Shown: piece after piece, positions 1 to 5,239 of the stretch
Position numbering within the stretch: the stretch's first letter is position 1
Layout of the letters: each line of letters opens with the position of its first letter
Origin: Anaerolineae bacterium
Lineage (GTDB): Bacteria > Chloroflexota > Anaerolineae > Aggregatilineales > Phototrophicaceae
Length of the DNA: 5,239 bases
Reading direction: 5' to 3'
Assembly (NCBI GenBank): GCA_025454715.1
Contig: JALONY010000150.1
Location: forward strand, 1-5,239
Notes under the pieces: generated by a model
What the model was told of the DNA's origin: nothing
Databases searched by the model: none
The model's input: only the letters and a program-made list of their open reading frames with translations
Position numbers and translations under genes: made by a program

Positions 1-273
1 GAGGCGATCGACCACATCCGCACGCACAGCCAAGACCACAGCGACCTGATCCTGACCGAGGACGCCGCCAACGCCGAGCGTTTCTTGAACGAGGTGATGT
101 CGTCGGCGGTATTTTGGAACGCCAGCACCCGCTTCAACGACGGTGGGGCGCTGGGCTTGGGGGCGGAGGTGGCCGTCAGCACACAAAAGCTGCACGCCCG
201 CGGCCCGATGGGCTTGGAAGAGCTGACCACCTACAAATGGGTGGTGATTGGCGAGGGGCAGGTGCGGCGGTAG
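1..273 (+). CDS. proA: Glutamate-5-semialdehyde dehydrogenase (gamma-glutamyl phosphate reductase), C-terminal 90 residues; 5' end outside window
   Basis: The enzyme reduces L-glutamyl-5-phosphate to glutamate-5-semialdehyde with NADPH, the second step of proline synthesis in the cytoplasm. The frame is open from base 1 and ends at TAG 271-273. The visible part carries the C-terminal signature of ProA: an ILTED segment (residues 17-21 of the fragment), then [29 protein letters not shown] and [11 protein letters not shown], ending in GEGQVRR. Family members are about 415-430 residues, so roughly three quarters of the protein, including the catalytic cysteine and most of the nucleotide-binding fold, lies upstream. 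The only mild oddity is Phe-Trp just before NAST, where Tyr-His or Val-type residues are more usual. No partner proB can be seen here. The match is strong enough to exclude other aldehyde dehydrogenases. Confidence 0.96.
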   Translation, partial: EAIDHIRTHSQDHSDLILTEDAANAERFLNEVMSSAVFWNASTRFNDGGALGLGAEVAVSTQKLHARGPMGLEELTTYKWVVIGEGQVRR

Positions 274-287
274 GTGTTTTGCTGCTT

Positions 288-324
288 CCGAGAGTTGCGC
301 GTGCCGCCCACCTATAGCTCTCGG
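288..324 (+). other. Long stem-loop between proA and the kinase gene
   Basis: CCGAGAG (288-294) pairs exactly with CTCTCGG (318-324). The stem can continue inward through T295-G317, T296-A316 and G297-T315, and the loop can fold again (GTG 301-303 with CAC 309-311). It starts 15 bases after the proA stop. No T run follows it, so it is not a standard intrinsic terminator. It could mark the proA mRNA 3' end, an RNA processing or stability site, or a weak terminator allowing read-through into the kinase gene. I see no convincing promoter in this 119-bp gap. Confidence 0.45.
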
Positions 325-378
325 GCGACGCACAACCTCACCTGTATTTGTCGTTCCCCCCAACACGCTATCGAGGCG

Positions 379-384
379 AAGAGG
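379..384 (+). promoter_or_regulatory. Ribosome binding site that decides the kinase start
   Basis: AAGAGG lies 8 bases before the ATG at 393. The same frame stays open back to a TTG at 348, but that codon has no purine-rich site in front of it and would add 15 residues unlike a P-loop kinase N-terminus. The ATG puts the first beta strand and Walker A loop at the usual distance from the N-terminus. Confidence 0.7.
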
Positions 385-392
385 CACACCCC

Positions 393-968
393 ATGACCCC
401 ACCCCCCATCCGCCGCGCCCTCGCATTGGTCGGGATGCCCGGCGCAGGCAAAAGCACCGCCGCGCTGGCGCTCGAGCAACGCGGCTTTTTCCAGTTCCGC
501 TTCGGCGGCATCGTGACCGATGAGGTCACGCGGCGCGGCTTGCCCATCACCCCCGACCATGAGCGCACCGTCCGCGAGGAGTTCCGCGCTGCCGACGGCA
601 TGGCCGCCATCGCCTTGCGCGCCCTACCGCACCTGCGCGCCGCCCTGCAAACCCGCGCCAGCATCGTCATCGACGGGCTGTATTCGTGGAGCGAGTACAA
701 GCTGTTGCGGACGGAATTGGGCGCAGAGCTGACCATCGTCGCGGTGACGTGCCAGCGCAGCACACGCTACGCCCGCCTCGCCAACCGTCCCATCCGCCCG
801 CTCACCAGCGCCGAGGCCGAAGCCCGCGATTGGGCGGAAATCGAGAAGCTGGAAAAAGGCGGCCCAATCGCCATCGCCGACTTCACGCTCGACAACGACG
901 GCGACCCCGAAAGCCTGATTGCCCGCCTCGACGCGGTGTTGGAGGCGCTGGCCTTCCGCCCCGACTGA
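393..968 (+). CDS. P-loop nucleotide kinase, dephospho-CoA kinase/UPF0200-like AAA-family ATPase, substrate unknown
   Basis: A 191-residue soluble protein. After a short strand (RRALALV) comes a Walker A loop, GMPGAGKST (residues 14-22), with K20 and S21 placed to bind ATP and magnesium. An NMP-binding-like segment follows (FRFGGIVTDEVTRRGLPIT, 35-53). A Walker B-like strand, SIVIDGLYSWSEYK (90-103), precedes an arginine-rich lid region with R122, R125, R128, R132 and R135. The motif ARDWAEIEKLEKGGPIAIAD (144-163) and N168 resemble the C-terminal part of dephospho-CoA kinases and archaeal UPF0200 proteins. From these I infer phosphoryl transfer from ATP to a nucleotide or nucleotide-like small molecule. 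It is not a clear CoaE, because residues at the substrate site differ: G38-G39 stands where UPF0200 relatives usually have Gly-Asp. No signal peptide or membrane segment is seen. It lies 119 bp after proA on the same strand and ends at a shared terminator. The family is fairly sure, the substrate unknown. Confidence 0.82.
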   Translation: MTPPPIRRALALVGMPGAGKSTAALALEQRGFFQFRFGGIVTDEVTRRGLPITPDHERTVREEFRAADGMAAIALRALPHLRAALQTRASIVIDGLYSWSEYKLLRTELGAELTIVAVTCQRSTRYARLANRPIRPLTSAEAEARDWAEIEKLEKGGPIAIADFTLDNDGDPESLIARLDAVLEALAFRPD

Positions 969-983
969 GCTCGATATACCCAC

Positions 984-1026
984 AAAAAAACACCCCCTCG
1001 GCTTACGTGCCGAAGGGGTGTTTTTT
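984..1026. terminator. Bidirectional intrinsic terminator between the kinase gene and gltA
   Basis: The stem pairs 991-1002 with 1009-1020: twelve positions with a single C-A mismatch (997/1014) and a 6-base loop, TTACGT. Seven A residues (984-990) precede it and six T residues (1021-1026) follow, so either strand gives a GC-rich hairpin followed by a U tract. It begins 15 bases after the kinase stop and lies 27 bases beyond the gltA stop, as expected for two convergent genes sharing a terminator. Confidence 0.92.
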
Positions 1027-1053
1027 ATTGCAAGGTTGTGCGAATAACGCGCC

Positions 1054-2184
1054 CTAGCGGGCGTCCAGCGCCGTCCACGCTAAGTCCATCGGGCCGGTAT
1101 AGTTCATGTCGGGGCGGATGAGGCGGTTGTTCTGCATCTGCTCGATGACGTGCGCGCTCCAGCCCGCGATGCGGCTCATGGCGAACAGCGGGGTGAACAT
1201 ATCGACCTCGATTTCGAGGGTGTAGAGCACGATGGCGCTGTAATAGTCCACGTTGGCGTACAGGTTGCGCTCGATGAAGTATTGGTCGGCGCGGGCGGCG
1301 TTGTCGAGCGCCTCGGCAATCTCGAACCACTTGCCGTTGCCGGAGGCGTGGGCGAGGGCGCGCGCCTTTTCCTTCAGGATGCTGGCGCGGGGGTCGAGCG
1401 CCTTGTAGATGGCGTGACCGATGCCCATGATGCGGCGTTGGCCGCTCTTGATGTTGGCCTCGAACCACGGCTGGACGTTGGCGGCCTCGCCGATTTCGAG
1501 GAACATGCGCATGGCCTCGCTGTTGGCGCCACCGTGCGACGGCCCCTTGAGCGCGCCGATGGCGGCGACGATGGCGCTGTGCAGGTCGGCGTTGGTGGCG
1601 GTCACGACGCGGCTGGTGAAGGTGCTGGCGTTCATGCCGTGCTCGGCCAGCAGCACCAAGTAGACGTTGATGGCATCGACGGCGGTCTTGTCGGTCGCGC
1701 CGCTGATCATATAGACGAAGTTCTCGGCGAGGGTGAGGTCGGTGCGCGGGGCGATGACCTCATGACCGGCGCTCAAGCGGATCCACGCCGCGCAGGCGGT
1801 GGTGATTTGCCCGACGAGGCGGACGGCCTTGCGCTTCACGGCGTCGAGGGTTTGGGTCTCGCCCTCGGGGTCGTACATCGACAACAGCGAGACGACCGTG
1901 CGGAGCACGGCCATGCCGTTGGCGTCCTTGGGCAGGGTGTTCATGAAGGCCAAGACCGGCGCGGGGAGCGCGGCGTTGTTGGCGATGTCGGCACGCAGGG
2001 CGTCGAACTCGGCGCGGTTGGGCAAGCGCCCGTTCCACAACAGGTAAACGACTTCTTCGTACAGCGCGTTTTCGGCGAGGTCTTCGATTTTGTAACCGAC
2101 GTAAATCAATTTGCCTTCTGCGCCGTTGACGAGGCCGGTGTTGCTGTCTGCAACGGCCATGTTGCGCAACCCTTGGTTGGACAT
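1054..2184 (-). CDS. gltA: Citrate synthase, short bacterial/archaeal-type, 376 residues
   Basis: The enzyme condenses oxaloacetate with acetyl-CoA to give citrate and CoA, the entry step of the TCA cycle, in the cytoplasm. The protein opens with the short-type N-terminus (GLRNMAVADSNTG, then GKLIYVGYKIEDLAE at 24-38) and lacks the extra N-terminal domain of the E. coli hexameric enzyme, so a dimer is likely. Visible active-site elements are EHGMNAST (181-188, H182 for oxaloacetate), GPSHGGAN (214-221, catalytic H217), GIGHAIYKALDPRA (254-267, H257 and R266), VDYYS (312-316, catalytic D313), and SRIAGWSAHVIEQ (337-349) with R338, followed by R357 in LIRP. All three catalytic residues are present. 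The start at 2184 is preceded by AGGAG with a 9-base spacer. An in-frame start at 2304 lacks a ribosome site and falls upstream of the predicted -10. A 2-methylcitrate synthase is possible in this superfamily, but no prp genes are adjacent. Confidence 0.95.
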   Translation of the reverse strand: MSNQGLRNMAVADSNTGLVNGAEGKLIYVGYKIEDLAENALYEEVVYLLWNGRLPNRAEFDALRADIANNAALPAPVLAFMNTLPKDANGMAVLRTVVSLLSMYDPEGETQTLDAVKRKAVRLVGQITTACAAWIRLSAGHEVIAPRTDLTLAENFVYMISGATDKTAVDAINVYLVLLAEHGMNASTFTSRVVTATNADLHSAIVAAIGALKGPSHGGANSEAMRMFLEIGEAANVQPWFEANIKSGQRRIMGIGHAIYKALDPRASILKEKARALAHASGNGKWFEIAEALDNAARADQYFIERNLYANVDYYSAIVLYTLEIEVDMFTPLFAMSRIAGWSAHVIEQMQNNRLIRPDMNYTGPMDLAWTALDAR

Positions 2185-2193
2185 ACGAGCCTT

Positions 2194-2198
2194 CTCCT
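2194..2198 (-). promoter_or_regulatory. Ribosome binding site of gltA
   Basis: On the minus strand this reads AGGAG, 9 bases before the ATG at 2184-2182. It selects this start over the upstream in-frame ATG at 2304 and gives the usual N-terminus of short citrate synthases. Confidence 0.85.
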
Positions 2199-2237
2199 GA
2201 GTGTGGGGGGGACGTTCAAAAAAGAGGGACGAGCAGC

Positions 2238-2253
2238 ACCGTCTGACGGCGGT
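2238..2253 (-). other. Small palindrome in the gltA leader
   Basis: CCGTC-T-GACGG (2239-2249) is a perfect 11-base palindrome around T2244. ACCG (2238-2241) can alternatively pair with CGGT (2250-2253). It lies in the predicted untranslated leader, about 25-35 bases after the expected transcription start. It could be a small RNA hairpin or a protein-binding site; the arms are short and chance is quite possible. Confidence 0.3.
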
Positions 2254-2279
2254 ATTTTGTGCAATATTTCCCAACCTAG

Positions 2280-2308
2280 ATTGTAACACTCGGCTAAACA
2301 GCACACAA
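2280..2308 (-). promoter_or_regulatory. Predicted sigma70-type promoter of gltA
   Basis: On the minus strand, -35 TTGTGT (2308-2303), a 17-base spacer and -10 TACAAT (2285-2280). The -10 matches TATAAT at five of six positions; the -35 keeps only the TTG. Transcription would start near 2273, leaving a leader of roughly 90 bases before the ATG. A weak -35 suits a promoter helped or blocked by a regulator, and the -35 lies inside an inverted repeat. Confidence 0.55.
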
Positions 2309-2322
2309 TCCTACGGTGTGTG
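2302..2322. promoter_or_regulatory. Inverted repeat overlapping the gltA -35, candidate operator
   Basis: CACACA (2302-2307) and TGTGTG (2317-2322) are exact inverted copies separated by 9 bases. The 21-bp span and the spacing fit a dimeric helix-turn-helix regulator. The left arm covers the predicted -35 (2303-2308), so a bound protein would be expected to affect gltA transcription. The assignment rests on symmetry and position only; no regulator is identified. Confidence 0.35.
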
Positions 2323-2338
2323 AAGAGTTGATGAAAAC

Positions 2339-2355
2339 GGGCGGGGCAGGGCGGG
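2339..2355 (+). other. Putative G-quadruplex motif in the gltA-gyrA divergent region
   Basis: Four G runs in 17 bases: GGG, C, GGGG, CA, GGG, C, GGG. The loops are 1, 2 and 1 bases, a pattern that favours a stable parallel quadruplex in single-stranded DNA. It sits 31 bp upstream of the gltA -35, on the strand that is non-template for gyrA, and about 140 bp upstream of the gyrA -10. Formation in the cell is not shown. Confidence 0.6.
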
Positions 2356-2367
2356 TGGTCAACGGGT

Positions 2368-2386
2368 CGCATCCCAGTAGGATGTG
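2368..2386 (+). other. Short stem-loop in the divergent region
   Basis: CGCATCC (2368-2374) can pair with GGATGTG (2380-2386) through seven pairs, one of them G-T, around the 5-base loop CAGTA. It lies outside both predicted transcripts and has no T tract after it, so as an RNA element it has no obvious role; as DNA it could be a partly symmetric protein site. The rest of 2387-2470 shows no gene. It holds a C-run/G-run pairing (2435-2442 with 2452-2459) of unknown meaning. Confidence 0.25.
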
Positions 2387-2491
2387 TTCGGGCACGGTTA
2401 GCGCCGCGATTCAGTGGTCGGAGGCTTGCGCGGCTATCCCCCTACGATGGCGGGGGGTGAGCGCCTAAAACTCGTATTTTTGGCCAATCTG

Positions 2492-2500
2492 TGCTAAAAT
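2492..2500 (+). promoter_or_regulatory. Predicted extended -10 promoter of gyrA
   Basis: TGCTAAAAT contains the -10 hexamer TAAAAT (2495-2500) with a TG one base upstream, the extended -10 form. No good -35 sits 16-18 bases upstream (TCGTAT is the 17-base candidate), which fits an extended -10 promoter. The AT-rich patch around 2466-2504 stands out in an otherwise GC-rich region. Transcription would begin near 2507, about 90 bases before the gyrA ATG. Confidence 0.6.
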
Positions 2501-2511
2501 AATACCAGTTT

Positions 2512-2534
2512 CATCGGGCGTTACGCGCCTGATG
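2512..2534 (+). other. Hairpin at the predicted 5' end of gyrA mRNA
   Basis: CATCGGGCG (2512-2520) pairs with CGCCTGATG (2526-2534) along all nine positions, with one G-U pair, around a TTACG loop. It begins only about 5 bases after the predicted transcription start. A stem at the extreme 5' end is known to protect some bacterial mRNAs from decay. No T tract follows, so it is not a terminator. Confidence 0.55.
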
Positions 2535-2585
2535 CAGCCTTTCAGACGCACGCACCCCCACCTAGCTCCTCCCATTGTTATCGAC

Positions 2586-2590
2586 GAGGG
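2586..2590 (+). promoter_or_regulatory. Ribosome binding site of gyrA
   Basis: GAGGG, 6 bases before the ATG at 2597. It supports a GyrA about 22 residues longer at the N-terminus than the E. coli protein, as judged from the offset of S105, D109 and Y144 from E. coli S83, D87 and Y122. Confidence 0.7.
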
Positions 2591-2596
2591 AACCCC

Positions 2597-5212
2597 ATGG
2601 AATTTGACGACGCTTCACTGCCCGAGGGCGGCGCCGCGCCCAGCGACACCCCCGACGGCAGCGCCTCGCCCACTGCGGGCAACGTCCGCGCCATCAACAT
2701 CAACGAGGAGATGCGCGGCAGCTTCCTCGATTACGCCATGAGCGTCATCGTCGCCCGCGCCCTGCCCGACGCCCGCGACGGACTCAAGCCGGTGCACCGC
2801 CGCATCTTGTATGCGATGTACGATATGGGCATCCGCGCAGGCACCGCCTACAAGAAATCGGCGCGTATCGTCGGCGAGGTGCTGGGCAAGTATCACCCGC
2901 ACGGCGATAGCGCGGCCTACGACGCGATGGCGCGCATGGCGCAAGACTTCAGCTTGCGCTATATGCTGGTCGATGGTCAGGGCAACTTCGGCAGCATGGA
3001 CGGCGACAGCCCCGCCGCCATGCGCTATACCGAGGCGCGCATGTCGCACGTCGGTGAAGAGCTGATGCAAGACATCACCATGGATACGGTCAACTTCGGC
3101 GACAACTACGACGGCACGCAGCAAGAGCCGCTGGTCTTGCCCGCCCGCATCCCCAACCTGCTGGCCAACGGTGCCTCCGGCATCGCCGTCGGTATGGCCA
3201 CCAACATCCCGCCCCACAACCTGCGTGAGCTGGCCGAGGCGGTCGTCTACCTGCTCGACCATTACGACACCCTCGACGACATCACGGTCGATGACCTGAT
3301 GCAATTCGTCAAAGGCCCCGACTTCCCGACCGGTGCCGAGGTGATTGCCAACGAGGAGCTCAAAGAGGCCTACGCCACCGGCAAGGGGCGCGTGGTCATG
3401 CGCGCCACCAGCATGGTCGAGGAAGGCCGCGAGGGGATGTTGCGGTTGGTGTTCACCAGCTTCCCCTACCAAATCAGCAAGCTGGGCATCATCGAAAAAA
3501 TCGTGTCGCTGGTGCGCGAGGGGCGCTTGGACGGCGTGCGCGACCTGCGCGACGAGTCCGACCGCAACGGGCAGCGCCTCGTCATCGAGCTCAAGCGCGG
3601 CGCACAGCCGATTACCGTGCTCAACCGCCTGTACAAATACACCGGCCTCCAATCGACCTTCAGCATCCAAATGCTGGCGCTGACCAACGGCGAGCCGCGC
3701 ACCCTCAGCCTCAAGCGCTCCCTCAGCATCTTCATCGAGCACCGCTACGAGGTCATCGTCCGCCGCTCACAATACGAGCTGGACAAGAAGCGCGCCCGCG
3801 CCCACATCCTCGAGGGCTTGCTGAAGGCGCTCTCCAGCCTCGACGCCATCATCCAGACCATTCGCGCCTCGGAGGACACCGAGGACGCCCGCACCCAGCT
3901 CATGGGGCGCTTCGACCTGACTCAGCCCCAAGCCGACGCGATTTTGGAGATGCAACTGCGCCGCCTCGCCGCGCTGGAGCGCCAAAAGATTACCGACGAA
4001 TTCAACGACGTGATGGCGCGGGTGGCCTACTTGGAAGACCTGCTGGCCTCGCCGGTCAAAATTCGTGCCGTCATCCGCGAGGACATCCTCGACGTGGCCG
4101 AGAAATATGGCGATAAGCGCCGCACCAGCATCGTGTTCGGCAACGCCGACTTCGACGAGGCCGACCTCGTGCGCGAGGAAGAGGTGGTCATCAGCCTGAC
4201 GCACAACGGCTACGTCAAGCGCGTGCCCGCCCGCGAGTACAAATTGCAAAAGCGCGGCGGCAAGGGCATGACCGGCATGACCACCAAAGAAGAAGATGTG
4301 TTGGTCGATGTGTTCTCGGCCAGCAGCCTCGATACCATCTTGTTCTTCAGCACCAAGGGCAAGGTCTATAGCCAAAAAGCCTACCGCATCCCCGAGACCA
4401 GCCGCTCGGCCAAGGGCTTGCTGATCCACAGCTTCTTGCCGCTCGACCAAGATGAGCGCATCACGGCGGTGGTCAACATCGAGACCTTCGAGCGCCCCGA
4501 GGGGTCATCGGCCTATTTCGTGCTGTGCACCCGCGGCGGCAAAATCAAGCGCGTCGATTTGGAAGAGTTCAAGACCGTGCGCTCCAACGGCTTGATTGCG
4601 ATGGTCTTGGGCGATGACGACGTGTTGGGCTGGGCGAAATATACCGACGGCCAGCAAGAAATCATCATCTCGACCGAGAACGGCCAAAGCATCCGCTTCC
4701 GCGAGGCCAGCGTGCGCGTGATGGGGCGCGCCGCGGGCGGCGTCAACGCCATCCGGCTGGAGGACGGCGACCACGTCGCGGGGATGGACGTGATTTGCCC
4801 AGAGCACACCCACGTGCTGGTGCTGACGCGCTACGGCTATGGCAAGCGCACCCCACTCGAGGAATACCGCACGCAAGGGCGCTACGGCAACGGCATCCGC
4901 ACCATCTCGCGCAACGAGAAGACCGGCCCCGTGGTCGCGGTGCGCTGCATCACCGAGGACGACGGCATCGTCGTGCTGACCAAGCAAGGCGTGGTCTTGC
5001 GTACCTCGCTCAACGAAATCCGCGAGGCGGGGCGCAACACGCAAGGCGTCCGCATCATCCGCATCGGAGCCAACGATGAGGTGGCGGGTATGGCTTTGCT
5101 CAACAATGACGATGAGCCGGTGCTGCCCAACGGCACCGTCGGCGAGAACGGGGTGGCGGCACTGCCCGAGGGCGAGTCCGATACCCCGGAGGTCGAGGCG
5201 CAAGAAGAGTAA
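2597..5212 (+). CDS. gyrA: DNA gyrase subunit A, 871 residues
   Basis: GyrA is the DNA breaking and rejoining subunit of the A2B2 gyrase that introduces negative supercoils using ATP hydrolysed by GyrB. A low-complexity N-terminal extension (about residues 1-32) precedes the winged-helix domain. The quinolone-resistance region reads [10 protein letters not shown] (100-109), with S105 and D109 matching E. coli S83 and D87, the susceptible-type residues. The catalytic tyrosine is Y144 in AMRYTEAR (141-148), next to R143. The tower and coiled-coil gate run to about 525. Six C-terminal pinwheel blades begin near 530, 580, 638, 687, 738 and 788. The GyrA box QKRGGKG (551-557) in blade 1 identifies gyrase rather than ParC. 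The tail (836-871) has 11 acidic and no basic residues. GAGGG at 2586-2590, 6 bases before the ATG, supports this start. Total length is close to the 875 of E. coli GyrA. No gyrB is adjacent. Bases 5213-5239 after the TAA are too short to interpret. Confidence 0.98.
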   Translation: MEFDDASLPEGGAAPSDTPDGSASPTAGNVRAININEEMRGSFLDYAMSVIVARALPDARDGLKPVHRRILYAMYDMGIRAGTAYKKSARIVGEVLGKYHPHGDSAAYDAMARMAQDFSLRYMLVDGQGNFGSMDGDSPAAMRYTEARMSHVGEELMQDITMDTVNFGDNYDGTQQEPLVLPARIPNLLANGASGIAVGMATNIPPHNLRELAEAVVYLLDHYDTLDDITVDDLMQFVKGPDFPTGAEVIANEELKEAYATGKGRVVMRATSMVEEGREGMLRLVFTSFPYQISKLGIIEKIVSLVREGRLDGVRDLRDESDRNGQRLVIELKRGAQPITVLNRLYKYTGLQSTFSIQMLALTNGEPRTLSLKRSLSIFIEHRYEVIVRRSQYELDKKRARAHILEGLLKALSSLDAIIQTIRASEDTEDARTQLMGRFDLTQPQADAILEMQLRRLAALERQKITDEFNDVMARVAYLEDLLASPVKIRAVIREDILDVAEKYGDKRRTSIVFGNADFDEADLVREEEVVISLTHNGYVKRVPAREYKLQKRGGKGMTGMTTKEEDVLVDVFSASSLDTILFFSTKGKVYSQKAYRIPETSRSAKGLLIHSFLPLDQDERITAVVNIETFERPEGSSAYFVLCTRGGKIKRVDLEEFKTVRSNGLIAMVLGDDDVLGWAKYTDGQQEIIISTENGQSIRFREASVRVMGRAAGGVNAIRLEDGDHVAGMDVICPEHTHVLVLTRYGYGKRTPLEEYRTQGRYGNGIRTISRNEKTGPVVAVRCITEDDGIVVLTKQGVVLRTSLNEIREAGRNTQGVRIIRIGANDEVAGMALLNNDDEPVLPNGTVGENGVAALPEGESDTPEVEAQEE

Positions 5213-5239
5213 GCCTAGAGCCTCCCCAGCGACAAAAAA

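Noticed and set aside
348..392. TTG start giving a 15-residue longer kinase
   Set aside because: There is no ribosome site in front of it, and the extra residues do not resemble a P-loop kinase N-terminus. The ATG at 393 has AAGAGG at proper spacing.
1411..1416. Ala at 258 after the catalytic His of citrate synthase (GHAIYK instead of the common GHRVYK), considered as a possible defect
   Set aside because: Ala after this His also occurs in well-studied citrate synthases such as the pig enzyme (GHAVLR), so it is ordinary variation.
1150..2286. A 378-codon open frame on the plus strand opposite gltA
   Set aside because: It is the antisense image of citrate synthase in a GC-rich sequence. Its translation is Gly-, Val-, Asp- and His-rich with no family motifs, while the minus strand has complete catalytic motifs and a good ribosome site.
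2185..2304. Upstream in-frame start giving a 416-residue citrate synthase, perhaps with a targeting peptide
   Set aside because: The extra 40 residues are Cys- and Arg-rich with no known motif, no ribosome site precedes 2304, and the predicted -10 lies inside the stretch.
2435..2459. C-run/G-run stem before the gyrA promoter as an intrinsic terminator
   Set aside because: No T tract follows directly and no gene lies upstream on this strand to be terminated; likely chance pairing of homopolymer runs.
2567..2590. Possible hairpin hiding the gyrA ribosome site (TCCTC 2567-2571 with GAGGG 2586-2590)
   Set aside because: Only four or five pairs, one of them G-U, with a 14-base loop; too weak to claim as a translational switch.
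2894..2926. Possible quinolone-resistance changes in GyrA
   Set aside because: S105 and D109 match the susceptible residues S83 and D87 of E. coli; nothing in this region suggests target-based resistance.
2615..3742. A 375-codon open frame on the minus strand inside gyrA
   Set aside because: It is antisense to strongly conserved GyrA sequence, has biased composition (Val, Ala, His, Asp) and no recognisable domain. The same applies to the minus-strand frames at 3767-4450 and 4505-5203.

Overview
The window is high-GC bacterial chromosome carrying four protein genes, all either housekeeping or close to it. The gene set (proA, citrate synthase, gyrA), the strong GC bias at third codon positions and the flavour of the GyrA and short-type citrate synthase sequences suggest a Chloroflexota-like or other deep-branching GC-rich bacterium. 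That placement is inferred from memory of family sequences and is tentative. I see no mobile element, CRISPR array, tRNA, rRNA or phage signature, and no clear evidence of a new multi-gene system.

Layout. Bases 1-273 (+) hold the last 90 codons of proA (glutamate-5-semialdehyde dehydrogenase, proline synthesis). After a 119-bp gap with a long stem-loop, 393-968 (+) encodes a 191-residue P-loop kinase of the dephospho-CoA-kinase/UPF0200-like group, substrate unknown. A compact hairpin with A and T tracts on its two sides (984-1026) ends this gene and also the convergent gltA gene (1054-2184, -), a complete 376-residue citrate synthase with all expected catalytic residues. gyrA (2597-5212, +) is complete, encodes 871 residues and nearly fills the rest. 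The window ends 27 bases after its stop codon.

The most structured non-coding stretch is the 412-bp divergent region between gltA and gyrA (2185-2596). Reading toward gltA, I find a plausible sigma70-type promoter (TTGTGT-17-TACAAT) whose -35 lies inside a CACACA-N9-TGTGTG inverted repeat. Reading toward gyrA, I find an extended -10 (TGCTAAAAT), followed almost at once by a 9-bp hairpin that would sit at the 5' end of the gyrA mRNA. Between the two promoters lies a G-quadruplex motif with very short loops (GGG-C-GGGG-CA-GGG-C-GGG). A quadruplex and a supercoiling-prone divergent region beside the gene for the supercoiling enzyme is the observation most worth testing.

The genes do not form one pathway. 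The kinase may be read through from proA. gltA and gyrA are divergent and may share topological or operator control. Functions are assigned from motifs read by eye. Promoters and structures are predictions from sequence alone.
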